From Scatosoma sp045650185 (GTDB taxonomy: Bacteria; Bacillota; Clostridia; Christensenellales; Borkfalkiaceae), in the NCBI GenBank assembly GCA_045650185.1, contig JAZRQY010000005.1:124001-188000 (forward strand): a stretch of 64,000 bases of DNA, in the 5' to 3' direction. Every line of letters starts with the position of its first letter. The first letter of the stretch is position 1. Made by a program: the position numbers and the translations under genes. Under the pieces are notes generated by a model that saw only the letters and a list, made by a program, of their open reading frames with translations, was not told the DNA's origin and ran no database searches. Positions 8,343-17,246 of this stretch are shown one piece after another.

Positions 8343-9080
8343 TTATGCTTTGTTTGCGTACTTTTCATACACTTCCATATTCGTGCGGCTTGCCGTCAAA
8401 GGCGTAATCGAAATATACCCTGCATGGATTGCCACCGTGTCACGGTTTAAGTCGTTCGGCTCGGTGTCGAATACCTGCTCGCCTACTTGGCGGTACATAT
8501 TCTCCCCTGCCGTTTCGTCCAAAACGAACTCGTCTGAATAGTACACCGAGCCTTGGTAGGTCATCCGTACCCCTATCGGCGCATACGGAATGTTGACGTT
8601 GTAAATGAGGTTTTCGCTGAGCAGGTCGTTATCCATAATATAGCGGTAAGCCTCGTCGAAGTGCGCGCTTGCCGCCTCTTGACCGTCGTAGAACGCCGAA
8701 AAGGCAATCCCCTTAATCCCCAACCGAGCCGCCTCGAATATCGCTGCGCACGTGCCCGAATATACGATGTCGTCGCCTACGTTTACGCCTTTGTTCATAC
8801 CCGAAAGCACGAGGTCGAACTTGCGTTTCAAGCCAATCACGCCGTAGCGTACGCAATCGGCAGGCGTGGAGTCCACCGAGTACGCCTCGATACCGTCCTC
8901 GAAGGGAACACGCTTGATTTCAAACGCACCGCGTATGTCGATGGCGTGGCTCTTTGCGCTCTGTTCACGCTTGGGGGCAATCACGGTGATTTCGCCGTAC
9001 TGCTTTGCCCATTTCGCCAGCATTTTTATCCCGACGGCATCAATCCCGTCGTCGTTCGTTATCAATATCTTTAAAGCCAT
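8343..9080 (-). CDS. surE: 5'/3'-nucleotidase SurE
   Basis: Cytoplasmic metal-dependent phosphatase that removes phosphate from nucleoside 5' and 3' monophosphates and, in many species, short polyphosphate. The product of 245 residues is normal for the family. The N-terminal LITNDDGI (Asp10/Asp11 metal ligands), LSGMNKGVNVGDDIVYSGT and AFSAF motifs are all present. The start overlaps the 3' end of the upstream DHH gene by 10 bp, so the two are translationally coupled. It is the last gene of the nucleotide-catabolism operon that starts near 16.2 kb. Confidence 0.97.
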   Translation of the reverse strand: MALKILITNDDGIDAVGIKMLAKWAKQYGEITVIAPKREQSAKSHAIDIRGAFEIKRVPFEDGIEAYSVDSTPADCVRYGVIGLKRKFDLVLSGMNKGVNVGDDIVYSGTCAAIFEAARLGIKGIAFSAFYDGQEAASAHFDEAYRYIMDNDLLSENLIYNVNIPYAPIGVRMTYQGSVYYSDEFVLDETAGENMYRQVGEQVFDTEPNDLNRDTVAIHAGYISITPLTASRTNMEVYEKYANKA

Positions 9081-10048
9081 CCGTCGTTGTTTTCCTTATA
9101 GTTTTTGAGTAGCGTATCTGCCTCGGCAATCAGGCGATCCATCTCCTCTACCGAGTACACCGTTGCCCCTGCCGCGCACGCGTGGCCACCACCGTTGTAG
9201 CCTTCTGCAAGCTCCGATACCGTGACGAAACGGGAACGAAGTCTAACACGAATACTGCCGTCCGTATTCTCGATAAACGCAAGCCATATCAAGGAGCCTT
9301 TGATAGAATCCATATAGGATACACAGCTGCTTGCCTCCTCGCCCGAAAGAGCGAAGGCTGCCTGCGTTTCCTGCGAAATATACACCGTCGCAACACCTGC
9401 AGGCGTGATGCGCATCTGCTCGTGCACGAATGCCTCGAACTTGAAGGATTCGAATTCACGCATATACAAGTGCGCATACAGCGTATCGGTATCCACCCCT
9501 TGGTCAAGCATCAAGCCCGCCAAACGCATCGTTTCGCCCGATACCTCACGGAAACGGAATCTGCCGGAGTCGGTGACCATACCCGTATAGATATAGGTTG
9601 CCGCTTGTTTGTCGATTTTCAGCTCGTCTTGGAACGCCGCATAGAACGCCGCCACCATTTCGCAACAGGACGAACGATGCTCCTCTACCCATTGAATGTC
9701 GCCGTAGTTTTCTATGGGAATGTGGTGGTCGAATTTTATAAGCTCCTTGCAAAGGCTGTATTTTTGGTTGGAGAGCCTTTTCTCCGTCGCGGTGTCCATA
9801 CAGATACCCAGCGCGTCAGCGTACTCCTCGTCAGGCAACAGCTCGTCCTCGTCACCGTAAAAGGAAAGATAGCCCGAAAAGTCTGCGTTTTGCAGGTATA
9901 CCTTCTTTTCGGGATAGGTCAGGCGCAAAATCGCCTGTAAACCACGGGTAGAGCCTACCGCATCGCCGTCCGGACGGAAATGTCTAAAAATGAAGATTTT
10001 ATCGTATTCCTTGATTTTATCAAGGATTTTTTTCATATTCTCGTTCAT
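9071..10048 (-). CDS. DHH-family phosphoesterase, NrnA-like (copy A)
   Basis: Probable bifunctional oligoribonuclease/pAp phosphatase that finishes RNA decay by hydrolysing 2-5 nt fragments in the cytoplasm. The DHH domain shows RPDGDAVGS near residues 25-33, the central DHH (KFDHHIPIENYGD), and the linker to a DHHA1 domain with YNGGGHACAAG near residue 290. Length 325 fits NrnA. It overlaps copy B by 4 bp (ATGA) and surE by 10 bp, showing tight translational coupling. The presence of a second paralogue next door suggests the two differ in substrate length or act as a heteromer, which is inference. Confidence 0.93.
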   Translation of the reverse strand: MNENMKKILDKIKEYDKIFIFRHFRPDGDAVGSTRGLQAILRLTYPEKKVYLQNADFSGYLSFYGDEDELLPDEEYADALGICMDTATEKRLSNQKYSLCKELIKFDHHIPIENYGDIQWVEEHRSSCCEMVAAFYAAFQDELKIDKQAATYIYTGMVTDSGRFRFREVSGETMRLAGLMLDQGVDTDTLYAHLYMREFESFKFEAFVHEQMRITPAGVATVYISQETQAAFALSGEEASSCVSYMDSIKGSLIWLAFIENTDGSIRVRLRSRFVTVSELAEGYNGGGHACAAGATVYSVEEMDRLIAEADTLLKNYKENNDGWL

Positions 10049-10992
10049 TTGTTTTCACCTCGTATATAGTCGTTTAAGTCTTCTAAGAGCGCCATCGCCG
10101 TCGCCTTATCAGGCACCGAGCAACCGCACGCCTTTGCGTGTCCACCGCCGCCGTATTTGACCGCTACGGGCTGAACTGCGTACTTGCTGGAACGGATTTC
10201 TACCAAAATTTTCTCCTCGGTTTCCGTGAAGTTTACCCAAATATCTACACCGCGCAGGTCGGACATCGTGCTGACCATACCGCGCGAAACGGTGAAGGTG
10301 TCTGCGCCGCAAGCGGCAAGCTCTTCCTTCGTCGTGTAAATGTACGCCACGTTCTGCGGCGTGAACTGTATCTTCAAGATAAACTGCGCGCGCAGGCGTA
10401 CCTGCTGAAAGTCGTCCGCATACAACTGACCGTAAATATCCGTGATGCTGAACGGCTGTTTAAGGAGCTCGGATGCCAGACGGAAGGTCTTAGAGGTCGT
10501 GGAATCAAAGCGGAAACGCCCCGAATCGGTGACCATACCCGTATACAGCGCCTTCGCCGAAACGGGAGAAAGAGCCAGCCCACAATGCAGAGCAAATTCC
10601 GTAATCAGCCCACAGCAGCTTTCGTACGAGGTGTCCACCGCCTCGAGCTCGCAAAAGTTTTCCGCAAAAATGTGGTGATCGAACCGCACCGTCTTTTCTG
10701 CCGTCTTATAGCGGTCGTCGCTGACAAGCGCGCTAGCGCCACAGTCCAAGACGATTGCCAAAGCGCCTTCATAGGTTTCATCGGCAATTTCATCCATCGT
10801 CGAGCCGTCCATAAACGCGTAGCGTTTTGCGTGGTCGCCCACGGCATATACTTTCTTTTCAGGGAAGTTCTCCTGCAAGATGGCTTTCAAGCCGATTTGG
10901 CTACCCATCGCGTCCCCATCGGGGCTGGAATGTCTATGCAGAATGATGGTTTTATAGCTTTGTATTGTCTTAAAAATTTCGTCAAATATCAT
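10045..10992 (-). CDS. DHH-family phosphoesterase, NrnA-like (copy B)
   Basis: Second NrnA-type phosphoesterase. Motifs: SSPDGDAMGS, LDCGAS, RFDHHIFAENFC and, in the DHHA1 domain, YGGGGHAKACG. Length 315. It diverges widely from copy A outside the motifs, so it is an old duplication, not a recent one. All metal-binding Asp/His residues expected of DHH enzymes appear to be present in both copies. It starts 37 bp after the 5'-nucleotidase gene. Confidence 0.93.
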   Translation of the reverse strand: MIFDEIFKTIQSYKTIILHRHSSPDGDAMGSQIGLKAILQENFPEKKVYAVGDHAKRYAFMDGSTMDEIADETYEGALAIVLDCGASALVSDDRYKTAEKTVRFDHHIFAENFCELEAVDTSYESCCGLITEFALHCGLALSPVSAKALYTGMVTDSGRFRFDSTTSKTFRLASELLKQPFSITDIYGQLYADDFQQVRLRAQFILKIQFTPQNVAYIYTTKEELAACGADTFTVSRGMVSTMSDLRGVDIWVNFTETEEKILVEIRSSKYAVQPVAVKYGGGGHAKACGCSVPDKATAMALLEDLNDYIRGENK

Positions 10993-11029
10993 TGTATGTC
11001 CTCAAAACACTCTCCGTTTTACAGCTTGA

Positions 11030-12535
11030 TTATTTTGCAAAACCGCCTGCCTGAATATACTCCGCAAGCAGGTCGCGCGCAAAGGTCGTTTCGTCGTAGC
11101 GAGCAATTTCCGTCAAGCCGTTATACGTATATTGCAAAGTATAGGTATCCACCACCACGTAATAAGTGGCGTTGGTATTGATGTTGCCCTTGATCGAGTT
11201 GCCGTACGTGCTGTACGCGCAATAATAGTCCTCTTTGGTCGTTTGGACAAACGCGCTCTTTAACTTATACCCCGGTATTGAACACAGCACGATTGGGTTG
11301 TCAAAGGGGAATACCGATTGTACGTCGCTGTAATACACTTCCCCGGCATAGAGGTTGTACGGATTGCGCGTCTTTAAAAATCCACCGCCCAAAACGATAT
11401 TGTATTGCTTACCCCAGCGTTCCAGCCCTGCCTCTAAATAAAGCTGTGCTACCAACGCCTCTAATTCGCTGTCATCTCGATAGCGATTGTTGTAGCCCAA
11501 CGCTTCGTAGCCCTTGGCAATTTCCGCCGCATACTTCGTCTTTAAGGTCTGTATAATCGGGTCTTCCGACTTTTGACCGTAGACGCTGCTGGAAATCGTT
11601 TCCGCCTTGTTCGTCTGGACGGAGTTCGTCGCAATATTCACCGACAACGTCGCGTGCGAAATATTCTTGTTTTCGCCGCCGCCCTGCAAGTGGTATACTC
11701 CCTTGCTGTCTTGTTTTACGTAGCGGCTGTGCGTATGCCCCTCGAATACGACGTCTACGTAGCCGTTGGAAAGGCTGGTGTCATAGCCCTCCGTGCTGTC
11801 GTGCAGGGAATAGACGATACAGTCTGCGCCTGCCGCCTTCAAGCGGTTTGCCTCTGCTTTCACAAGCGAAGTAAGACTGCTGCCCGTCTTAAAATAAACG
11901 TCCTGCACCTTGTCCGAGGAAATGGAAGAATAACAATCCCCCACCGCGCCGATGATACCAATTTTCGCGCCGCCTCTTTCCACCATTACGGAAGGCTGAC
12001 AGTACGGCGCGCGAGCGTTGGTAGCCCTTTCGTAAACGTTGATAGCAAGGAAGGGAAAGTCGCAAGCCGCCGCATTCTCGGCGATATAGCTGGTGCCCCA
12101 GTCGAATTCGTGGTTGCCCAAGGTCATGGATACGAAGTCCATTTCGCTCATCCAATCGTTGATGATCATGCCGCGCGTGAGGTTGGATTCCGAACTGCCC
12201 TGCCACATATCCCCTGAGGAGAAGAGAATGGTGTTCGGATTTGCCGCCTGCGCCTCTTTGAAATAGGTCGTCAAGCCACCTACGCCCGGCTGGTTATCAG
12301 TGGCTAAAAATTTTCCGTGCAGGTCGTTGACGGCGTAAAGGTCCACGGATACGACGACGCTTTGTTTGCAATCGTCGCAAATGCCATTGCTATCTGCATC
12401 CGTATGCTGTTCCGGGGGTAATTCGATAGGCGTGCTATCTCCCGTCCCCCCAGTCGAGCCGCCAGGTATCAATTGACAACCGCTAAGCAGCCAAACACAA
12501 AGTATTAAGTTGGTGAAAATCAGTCTTTTTTTCAT
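11030..12535 (-). CDS. 5'-nucleotidase / bifunctional metallophosphatase lipoprotein (UshA-like)
   Basis: Surface-anchored calcineurin-type phosphoesterase that dephosphorylates extracellular nucleotides so that nucleosides can be imported. A signal peptide ends with lipobox LLSGC. A Ca-binding-like insert ADSNGICDDC follows. The metallophosphatase domain shows VNDLHGKF, SSGDMWQGS, TLGNHEFDWG and EGHTHSR; the C-terminal 5'-nucleotidase domain shows LVAQLYLEAGLERWG and VVDTYTLQYTYNGL. The frame extends upstream to 12628 into the preceding gene, but ATG 12535, preceded by AGAGGG and the signal peptide, is the credible start (501 residues). This gene links the exported nucleases to the cytoplasmic nucleotide enzymes. 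Confidence 0.93.
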   Translation of the reverse strand: MKKRLIFTNLILCVWLLSGCQLIPGGSTGGTGDSTPIELPPEQHTDADSNGICDDCKQSVVVSVDLYAVNDLHGKFLATDNQPGVGGLTTYFKEAQAANPNTILFSSGDMWQGSSESNLTRGMIINDWMSEMDFVSMTLGNHEFDWGTSYIAENAAACDFPFLAINVYERATNARAPYCQPSVMVERGGAKIGIIGAVGDCYSSISSDKVQDVYFKTGSSLTSLVKAEANRLKAAGADCIVYSLHDSTEGYDTSLSNGYVDVVFEGHTHSRYVKQDSKGVYHLQGGGENKNISHATLSVNIATNSVQTNKAETISSSVYGQKSEDPIIQTLKTKYAAEIAKGYEALGYNNRYRDDSELEALVAQLYLEAGLERWGKQYNIVLGGGFLKTRNPYNLYAGEVYYSDVQSVFPFDNPIVLCSIPGYKLKSAFVQTTKEDYYCAYSTYGNSIKGNINTNATYYVVVDTYTLQYTYNGLTEIARYDETTFARDLLAEYIQAGGFAK

Positions 12536-12566
12536 ATCCCTCTTTTGTGTTTTCTGCTTTTCGTGA

Positions 12567-15293
12567 TTAGTTTTTTGCCTTTTCCAGCATTTCCGCAACC
12601 GCCTTAGCCAAGCACTCGTAATCCGCAAGCGCCTGCGCCTCGGTGGGCGACTTCAACGAATAGTAAATCTTGAGTTTGGGTTCTGTGCCCGAAGGACGAA
12701 CGCAGACGAACGAGCCACCCGACAGTTCGTAGTATACGCAGTTGCATTTCGGGATATTTAAGGGTGCGACCTCGCCCGTCAAATAGTTCTTCTTGACGTC
12801 TGCGCTGTAATCGCGGAATGCCTCTACTTGCCATGCGCCAAGCGATTTTACCTCCATCGTCTTGAGGGCATCGACCACGCCGTTCATCTCCTTCATCGCA
12901 TTCAAGCCCGAATACTGAATGGATACGTTTTTATCAAGGACGTAGCCGTATTTTGCATAGATTTCCTGCAAGCGACCGTATACAGTCTTGCCAATATACG
13001 AATAGTAGCATACCATTTCCGCGCAGAGCATCGACGCAACCACGGCGTCCTTATCCCTTGCGTGCGTACCACGAAGGTAGCCACAGCTTTCTTCAAAGCC
13101 GAAGACGTAGGTGTGCTTGTTATCCTGTTCCCATTGTTTAATCTTTTCGCCGATGAACTTAAAGCCAACGGGCGTTTCGTACAGCGCAACGCCGTAGTCG
13201 TCGCAAAGGAGCTTTGCCATACCCGTCGAAACGAAGGATTTGACCACCGCCGCATTTTCAGGCATTACGCCGTCCTCGGACAGACGTTGCAGGATATAGT
13301 CGAGCAACAATACACCCACTTGGTTGCCAGAGAGCGCCACAAACTCACCCTTATCGTCACGAATGACTACGCCGAGTCTATCTGCGTCAGGGTCCGTACC
13401 AAATACGACGTCCGCCTGGATTTTATCCGCAAGCTCGATACCCATCGAAAGGGTTTCCTTGTATTCTGGGTTAGGCACCTTGACCGTGGAGAATTCCGTG
13501 TCCTTTTGCGCCTGCGCCTCTACGATGGTCGCATTGATACCAAGTTTTTGTAAGATTGCCGTCACGGGTTTATAACCGCTACCGTGAACGGGGGTGTATA
13601 CAAGCTTTAAGTTTGCGCCACATTTTTCCACCGCTTCCTTGGAGAGGGTAAGCTTTGCCAGCTCCTCAATGTAGTCCTCGTCCAATTTCGCAGGTACGGG
13701 CACGATGAGCGGGCTGTCCTTTTCGCCGCTGACGGAAAGGAAATCGGTAATCTTCGAGATGTATTCCACTACCTTTGCCGTATCCTCGGGGGACATCTGC
13801 GCACCGTCCTCGCCGTAGACCTTGTAGCCGTTGTATTCCTTCGGGTTGTGGCTTGCCGTAATCATAACGCCTGCCACCGTCTTTAAGTAGCGCACCGCAT
13901 AGGAGAGCATCGGCACGGGATGTACGTCGTCGAAAAGGTATGCCTTGATACCGTTCTTTGCCAGCACCTCTGCGGTTACCCTTGCAAACTCTTCCGATCT
14001 TCTACGGGTATCAAAGGAAATAACGACACCGCGTTCCATTGCCTCCGCGCCCAGCGTTTTGATAAATTCCGCCAAGCCCTGCGTAGCGCGCATAACGGTG
14101 TAAACGTTCATCATATTCATGCCGTAGCCGATGATACCGCGCATACCTGCCGTACCAAATTCGGGCTCGGCGCCAAAGCGGTATTCCTTTTCCTTCTCGT
14201 CCTCGGCAATAGAAAGCAATTCTGCTTTTCCCTCAGCGCAAAGACGTTCATCGTTGATCCAGTTCAAATAATTGCTTTGATAGTTCATATTGTCTGCTCC
14301 TTTTTCGGTTTTATCTTCGCTTGTTTCGGTCGTTGTCGTTTCCGTCACGTAAGCAAAAAAGTTCTCGGTATCCCCCTTGCAATCGTTGGTTGCAATGTCC
14401 TCGTAAGTGAGGAAGTATTTTTTACCCTTGATCGTGAAATAGTTGACGTACTGCGCGCAGATGAGCAACACGTACGAGGCAGGAATGGTGACGATAAACG
14501 CGCTACCCATTGTGAATACCAGCGCCATCATATTGACGATGATAATCATATATACTAGCACAAGGTAGATGTTGAAGGATTTGAAGTGATGCTTTTTCTC
14601 CTCTTTGCGTACCGAGCGCATCGCCTGCCCTAAGGTCATACCGTCGGAGGTAATCGCCGGCATCCACGCCGAAGTAAAGGTGAGCTTGAACGCCTGACCA
14701 AGCACCAACGCCGTCACCGCCAAACAGCACGCAGGCAACACGTCCACAAAGACGAAAATCACCCCGATTAACGCCAAGATAACAAGGTCGATTAAAAAGG
14801 CGATCGGTACGTATACCAGCGCATATTTGCTCCCCTTGCCAAGGTTGGCAATATACGCTTGCCAGAAGGGGGTTTCTGCATAGGTGGTCATTCTATCGTT
14901 GGTGATACTGCCCACCGTGAAGTAGCAGAGGGTGTCCAAAAATCTCTGTACCAAGTAGACCGCTACGCATCCGAGCGTTCTGCCGATAATCGCGCCCATC
15001 ATCGTCCATACCATATCCAAGAAGGCGGGCAACGAGCCGCCAATAATCTGGTCACGCAAGCCTTCAAAGGTCAGCGAGGAGTCGTGCCCCGGCATAAACT
15101 CAGTAAACAGGGCTCGCAAATCGGCAACCAGCGTATTCCATTGATCGCTGGTAAAAATCAGCTCCAACTGCGGCAAGATGAGCAACGCATACAGCGCGGC
15201 GCATAGAACGCCCACGACAATCTTGTACAATAGCACGCGAGAGATATTTTTGAAATTTTCCGTCAATAAAGTGAAAATGTTACGAAATCGCAT
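12567..15293 (-). CDS. Integral membrane domain fused in frame to phosphoglucomutase/phosphomannomutase
   Basis: One uninterrupted 908-codon frame. Residues 1-335 are a polytopic membrane protein with about six hydrophobic segments, resembling its neighbour at 15308-16132 in style. Residues 336-908 are a complete alpha-D-phosphohexomutase: phosphoserine loop TASHNPKEYNGYK, metal loop GTDPDADR, sugar loop GFEESCGYLRG and phosphate-binding RPSGTEPKLKIYY. The enzyme part alone is 573 residues, the normal full length, and starts at an internal ATG (14288) with AAAGGAG 8 nt upstream. No stop codon separates the two parts. Free enzyme, fusion, or both may be made. In this nucleotide operon the mutase may act on pentose-1-phosphate as well as hexose phosphates; that is inference. 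Confidence 0.9.
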   Translation of the reverse strand: MRFRNIFTLLTENFKNISRVLLYKIVVGVLCAALYALLILPQLELIFTSDQWNTLVADLRALFTEFMPGHDSSLTFEGLRDQIIGGSLPAFLDMVWTMMGAIIGRTLGCVAVYLVQRFLDTLCYFTVGSITNDRMTTYAETPFWQAYIANLGKGSKYALVYVPIAFLIDLVILALIGVIFVFVDVLPACCLAVTALVLGQAFKLTFTSAWMPAITSDGMTLGQAMRSVRKEEKKHHFKSFNIYLVLVYMIIIVNMMALVFTMGSAFIVTIPASYVLLICAQYVNYFTIKGKKYFLTYEDIATNDCKGDTENFFAYVTETTTTETSEDKTEKGADNMNYQSNYLNWINDERLCAEGKAELLSIAEDEKEKEYRFGAEPEFGTAGMRGIIGYGMNMMNVYTVMRATQGLAEFIKTLGAEAMERGVVISFDTRRRSEEFARVTAEVLAKNGIKAYLFDDVHPVPMLSYAVRYLKTVAGVMITASHNPKEYNGYKVYGEDGAQMSPEDTAKVVEYISKITDFLSVSGEKDSPLIVPVPAKLDEDYIEELAKLTLSKEAVEKCGANLKLVYTPVHGSGYKPVTAILQKLGINATIVEAQAQKDTEFSTVKVPNPEYKETLSMGIELADKIQADVVFGTDPDADRLGVVIRDDKGEFVALSGNQVGVLLLDYILQRLSEDGVMPENAAVVKSFVSTGMAKLLCDDYGVALYETPVGFKFIGEKIKQWEQDNKHTYVFGFEESCGYLRGTHARDKDAVVASMLCAEMVCYYSYIGKTVYGRLQEIYAKYGYVLDKNVSIQYSGLNAMKEMNGVVDALKTMEVKSLGAWQVEAFRDYSADVKKNYLTGEVAPLNIPKCNCVYYELSGGSFVCVRPSGTEPKLKIYYSLKSPTEAQALADYECLAKAVAEMLEKAKN
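14286..14303 (-). promoter_or_regulatory. Strong internal ribosome-binding site and ATG for free phosphoglucomutase
   Basis: On the minus strand AAAGGAG (14303-14297) lies 8 nt before ATG 14288, in frame with the longer ORF. The first residues after it, MNYQSNYLNWINDE, are the usual N-terminus of clostridial phosphoglucomutases. It supports independent initiation of the enzyme inside the fused frame. Confidence 0.8.
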
Positions 15294-15307
15294 ACTTTAC
15301 CACCTTT

Positions 15308-16132
15308 TTACTCGTAATATTTTTTAAGGTCTGCCCGTTCGATTTGTTCTCTGTCGAAATAGACGATTTGCATACGCACGCAGAATTGTAAAATCAAGCA
15401 GGCGTAGAGCACCGTCGCCACCACGACCGAAGCCACCCAAACGGAAGGCAACAGCAGCGCCGCCGTCGCAATCGCAACCTCCGCCACCAGCATCGAAAGG
15501 GTCTGCACCCAGATGATGTTGCCCTGAATCGGCTCGCAGAGCAAAAATCCGTAGCGCAACGCCTCGAACGCTTTAAAACCGGTAATTTGCATACACGGCA
15601 ACCAAAGGTAGATAAGCGAAATTGCATACGTCAGCGCAACGTGCATCAGCACGATAACCACGGGCGCAACCACGTACACCGACGTCTGCGGTAGCAGGAA
15701 AGACAACTGCAGGACCGCCGTCAATAGCAACGTCCATACCTCGTACAAAATAACCACCAAAAGGGTAAATCCAAAGGTTGATAATAGGTTGTCGTTCAGC
15801 TTTGCGAACAAGCCGTTAAAGGTGCGCTTTCCAAAGCGCATATGCTTGTCTATAAACGCCATTAAAAGGGATACGCTTACCACCAGCGACACCACGCCGA
15901 GCACACCTGCCAGCATCGTTTCCCAAGAGGAAAAATTGAAGAGGGTTATGACCTGGAACAGCTCCCAAAACGCAATCGAAGAAAAGTTTCCAGCCTGCAC
16001 CTTTTGCGCCACGGACAGTATCTCTTCCCTTGCAAGCGTCAAGGAAAGGAAAAACGCAGGTAAAATCGCCAAAGGAAATATGTATAACAGGTTTTTTATA
16101 TTATATTTTATCGTCTGCGCCGTGTATTTCAT
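15308..16132 (-). CDS. Polytopic membrane protein of unknown function
   Basis: 274 residues with about six hydrophobic segments and a short charged C-terminus (FDREQIERADLKKYYE). No catalytic motif is recognised. The ATG has AAGGAG about 9 nt upstream. It lies 14 bp before the membrane-domain/phosphoglucomutase gene and shares its general style (membrane segments interspersed with aromatic-rich loops), so the two membrane domains may be distant paralogues that pair in one complex. It is the first gene of the operon, just downstream of a consensus promoter. Confidence 0.85.
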   Translation of the reverse strand: MKYTAQTIKYNIKNLLYIFPLAILPAFFLSLTLAREEILSVAQKVQAGNFSSIAFWELFQVITLFNFSSWETMLAGVLGVVSLVVSVSLLMAFIDKHMRFGKRTFNGLFAKLNDNLLSTFGFTLLVVILYEVWTLLLTAVLQLSFLLPQTSVYVVAPVVIVLMHVALTYAISLIYLWLPCMQITGFKAFEALRYGFLLCEPIQGNIIWVQTLSMLVAEVAIATAALLLPSVWVASVVVATVLYACLILQFCVRMQIVYFDREQIERADLKKYYE

Positions 16133-16211
16133 GCGTAGCTGTTCTCCTTTGCCGTTCTCCTCGCCTGCTCTTTCGTCCGTTTTTTAGCAAGCATTTTTCT
16201 CATACACAGTC

Positions 16212-16240
16212 ATTGTAGCATATTCTTCCTAAAAAATCAA
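16212..16240 (-). promoter_or_regulatory. Sigma-A promoter of the nucleotide-catabolism operon
   Basis: Minus strand TTGATT (16240-16235), 17-bp spacer, TACAAT (16217-16212). No convincing promoter or terminator was seen between here and the terminator at 8272-8301, so one transcript may carry all six genes. Confidence 0.8.
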
Positions 16241-16248
16241 CGCTTTTG

Positions 16249-16285
16249 AAAAAAAACCGTGCGGTTTTAATAAAAACCACACGGT
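16249..16285 (-). terminator. Intrinsic terminator after degV/fakB
   Basis: Minus strand ACCGTGTGGTTTT pairs with AAAACCGCACGGT (one mismatch-tolerant position), followed by eight T residues. It ends the fakA-fakB transcript. Confidence 0.85.
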
Positions 16286-16327
16286 AAACACACTTTCTAT
16301 TCAATTATTGCGCTTTTTAAGGGTTGC

Positions 16328-17224
16328 TTATTCCAACGGCTCGTCTTCTCTACGCAGGAACAGCACGCCGTAGCCTGCCAACCAAGGACCATTGTGACAG
16401 CCGCTGACGGGGGACATAATCACGGGCTCGTGATTGCACTCAATCCCGTATTCACCCTCGATTCCCTTCAAGGTTTCTAAAAGCGAAGGTCCTGTATAAA
16501 TATGCCACAAGAGGTAGTCTTTCGGATCTCTGTCGCCCAGCAATTCCTTCAACACTTCGCAGGTCTTGTGCAACGCTTTTTTCTGGGTACGAACGCTTGC
16601 CATCGCAACGATTTCACCCTCTTTCGTGAAGTGCACGACGGGGCAGATGGACAGCATTTTACCAAAGAACGCCTTGCCGCCCTTCAATCTGCCGTTGTAG
16701 ATGAGGTAGTCCAGCTTGCCGTCTACGCCGACAAATTCCTGACGAGCCATCATCCACTCAATTTCCTTGACAATCGTTTCCGTAGGCACGCCTGCGTTGA
16801 CCATTTCCTGCGCCTTAACCGCCAACAAGCCCTCGCCAAAGCAGGTGATCTTACTGTCGATAACGGTGATTTTGATACGGTCTGCGTATTCTTCCGCAAC
16901 CATGCGAATGAGATTGTACGTACCGCCCATTGCAGAGCTGATAACGATGACGATTGCCTCGTCGTAGCCCTCCGCAACCGCCTGATCAAAGTGCGCCTGA
17001 ATTTCCGTGCGCGTGGGCATAGCCGTTCTGGGAAGATTGTTCTTCGGATCTTCCAGCTTTTCCAACTTTTCGTAGAATTCTACGGGATCAAGGTCGATGC
17101 CTTCCAAATATTCCTTACCCTCGAACAAAACGTGTATACGGATAATGCCAATTCCCATTTCGCGATAACGCTGAGGCGCGTATTCCAAACAGCCCGTCGA
17201 CGTACAAAAAACCTTTCTTTTCAT
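16328..17224 (-). CDS. fakB: DegV family protein, fatty-acid-binding FakB subunit
   Basis: DegV-fold protein that binds a free fatty acid and presents it to the kinase FakA, feeding exogenous fatty acids into phospholipid synthesis. Recognisable features are the N-terminal FCTSTGCLEY, the TAMPTRTE loop, ISSAMGGTYN (equivalent to the SSGLSGTY fatty-acid loop) and VGVDGKLDYLIYNGRLKGG. Length 298 is slightly above the 280 typical of the family. ATG 17224 is chosen because AAGGAG lies 7 nt upstream; the open frame to 17350 has no ribosome site. It follows the kinase gene by 22 bp, the strongest argument for a FakB role over a generic DegV label. Confidence 0.9.
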   Translation of the reverse strand: MKRKVFCTSTGCLEYAPQRYREMGIGIIRIHVLFEGKEYLEGIDLDPVEFYEKLEKLEDPKNNLPRTAMPTRTEIQAHFDQAVAEGYDEAIVIVISSAMGGTYNLIRMVAEEYADRIKITVIDSKITCFGEGLLAVKAQEMVNAGVPTETIVKEIEWMMARQEFVGVDGKLDYLIYNGRLKGGKAFFGKMLSICPVVHFTKEGEIVAMASVRTQKKALHKTCEVLKELLGDRDPKDYLLWHIYTGPSLLETLKGIEGEYGIECNHEPVIMSPVSGCHNGPWLAGYGVLFLRREDEPLE

Positions 17225-17246
17225 CTTTTTTCTCCTTGTGTAGACT

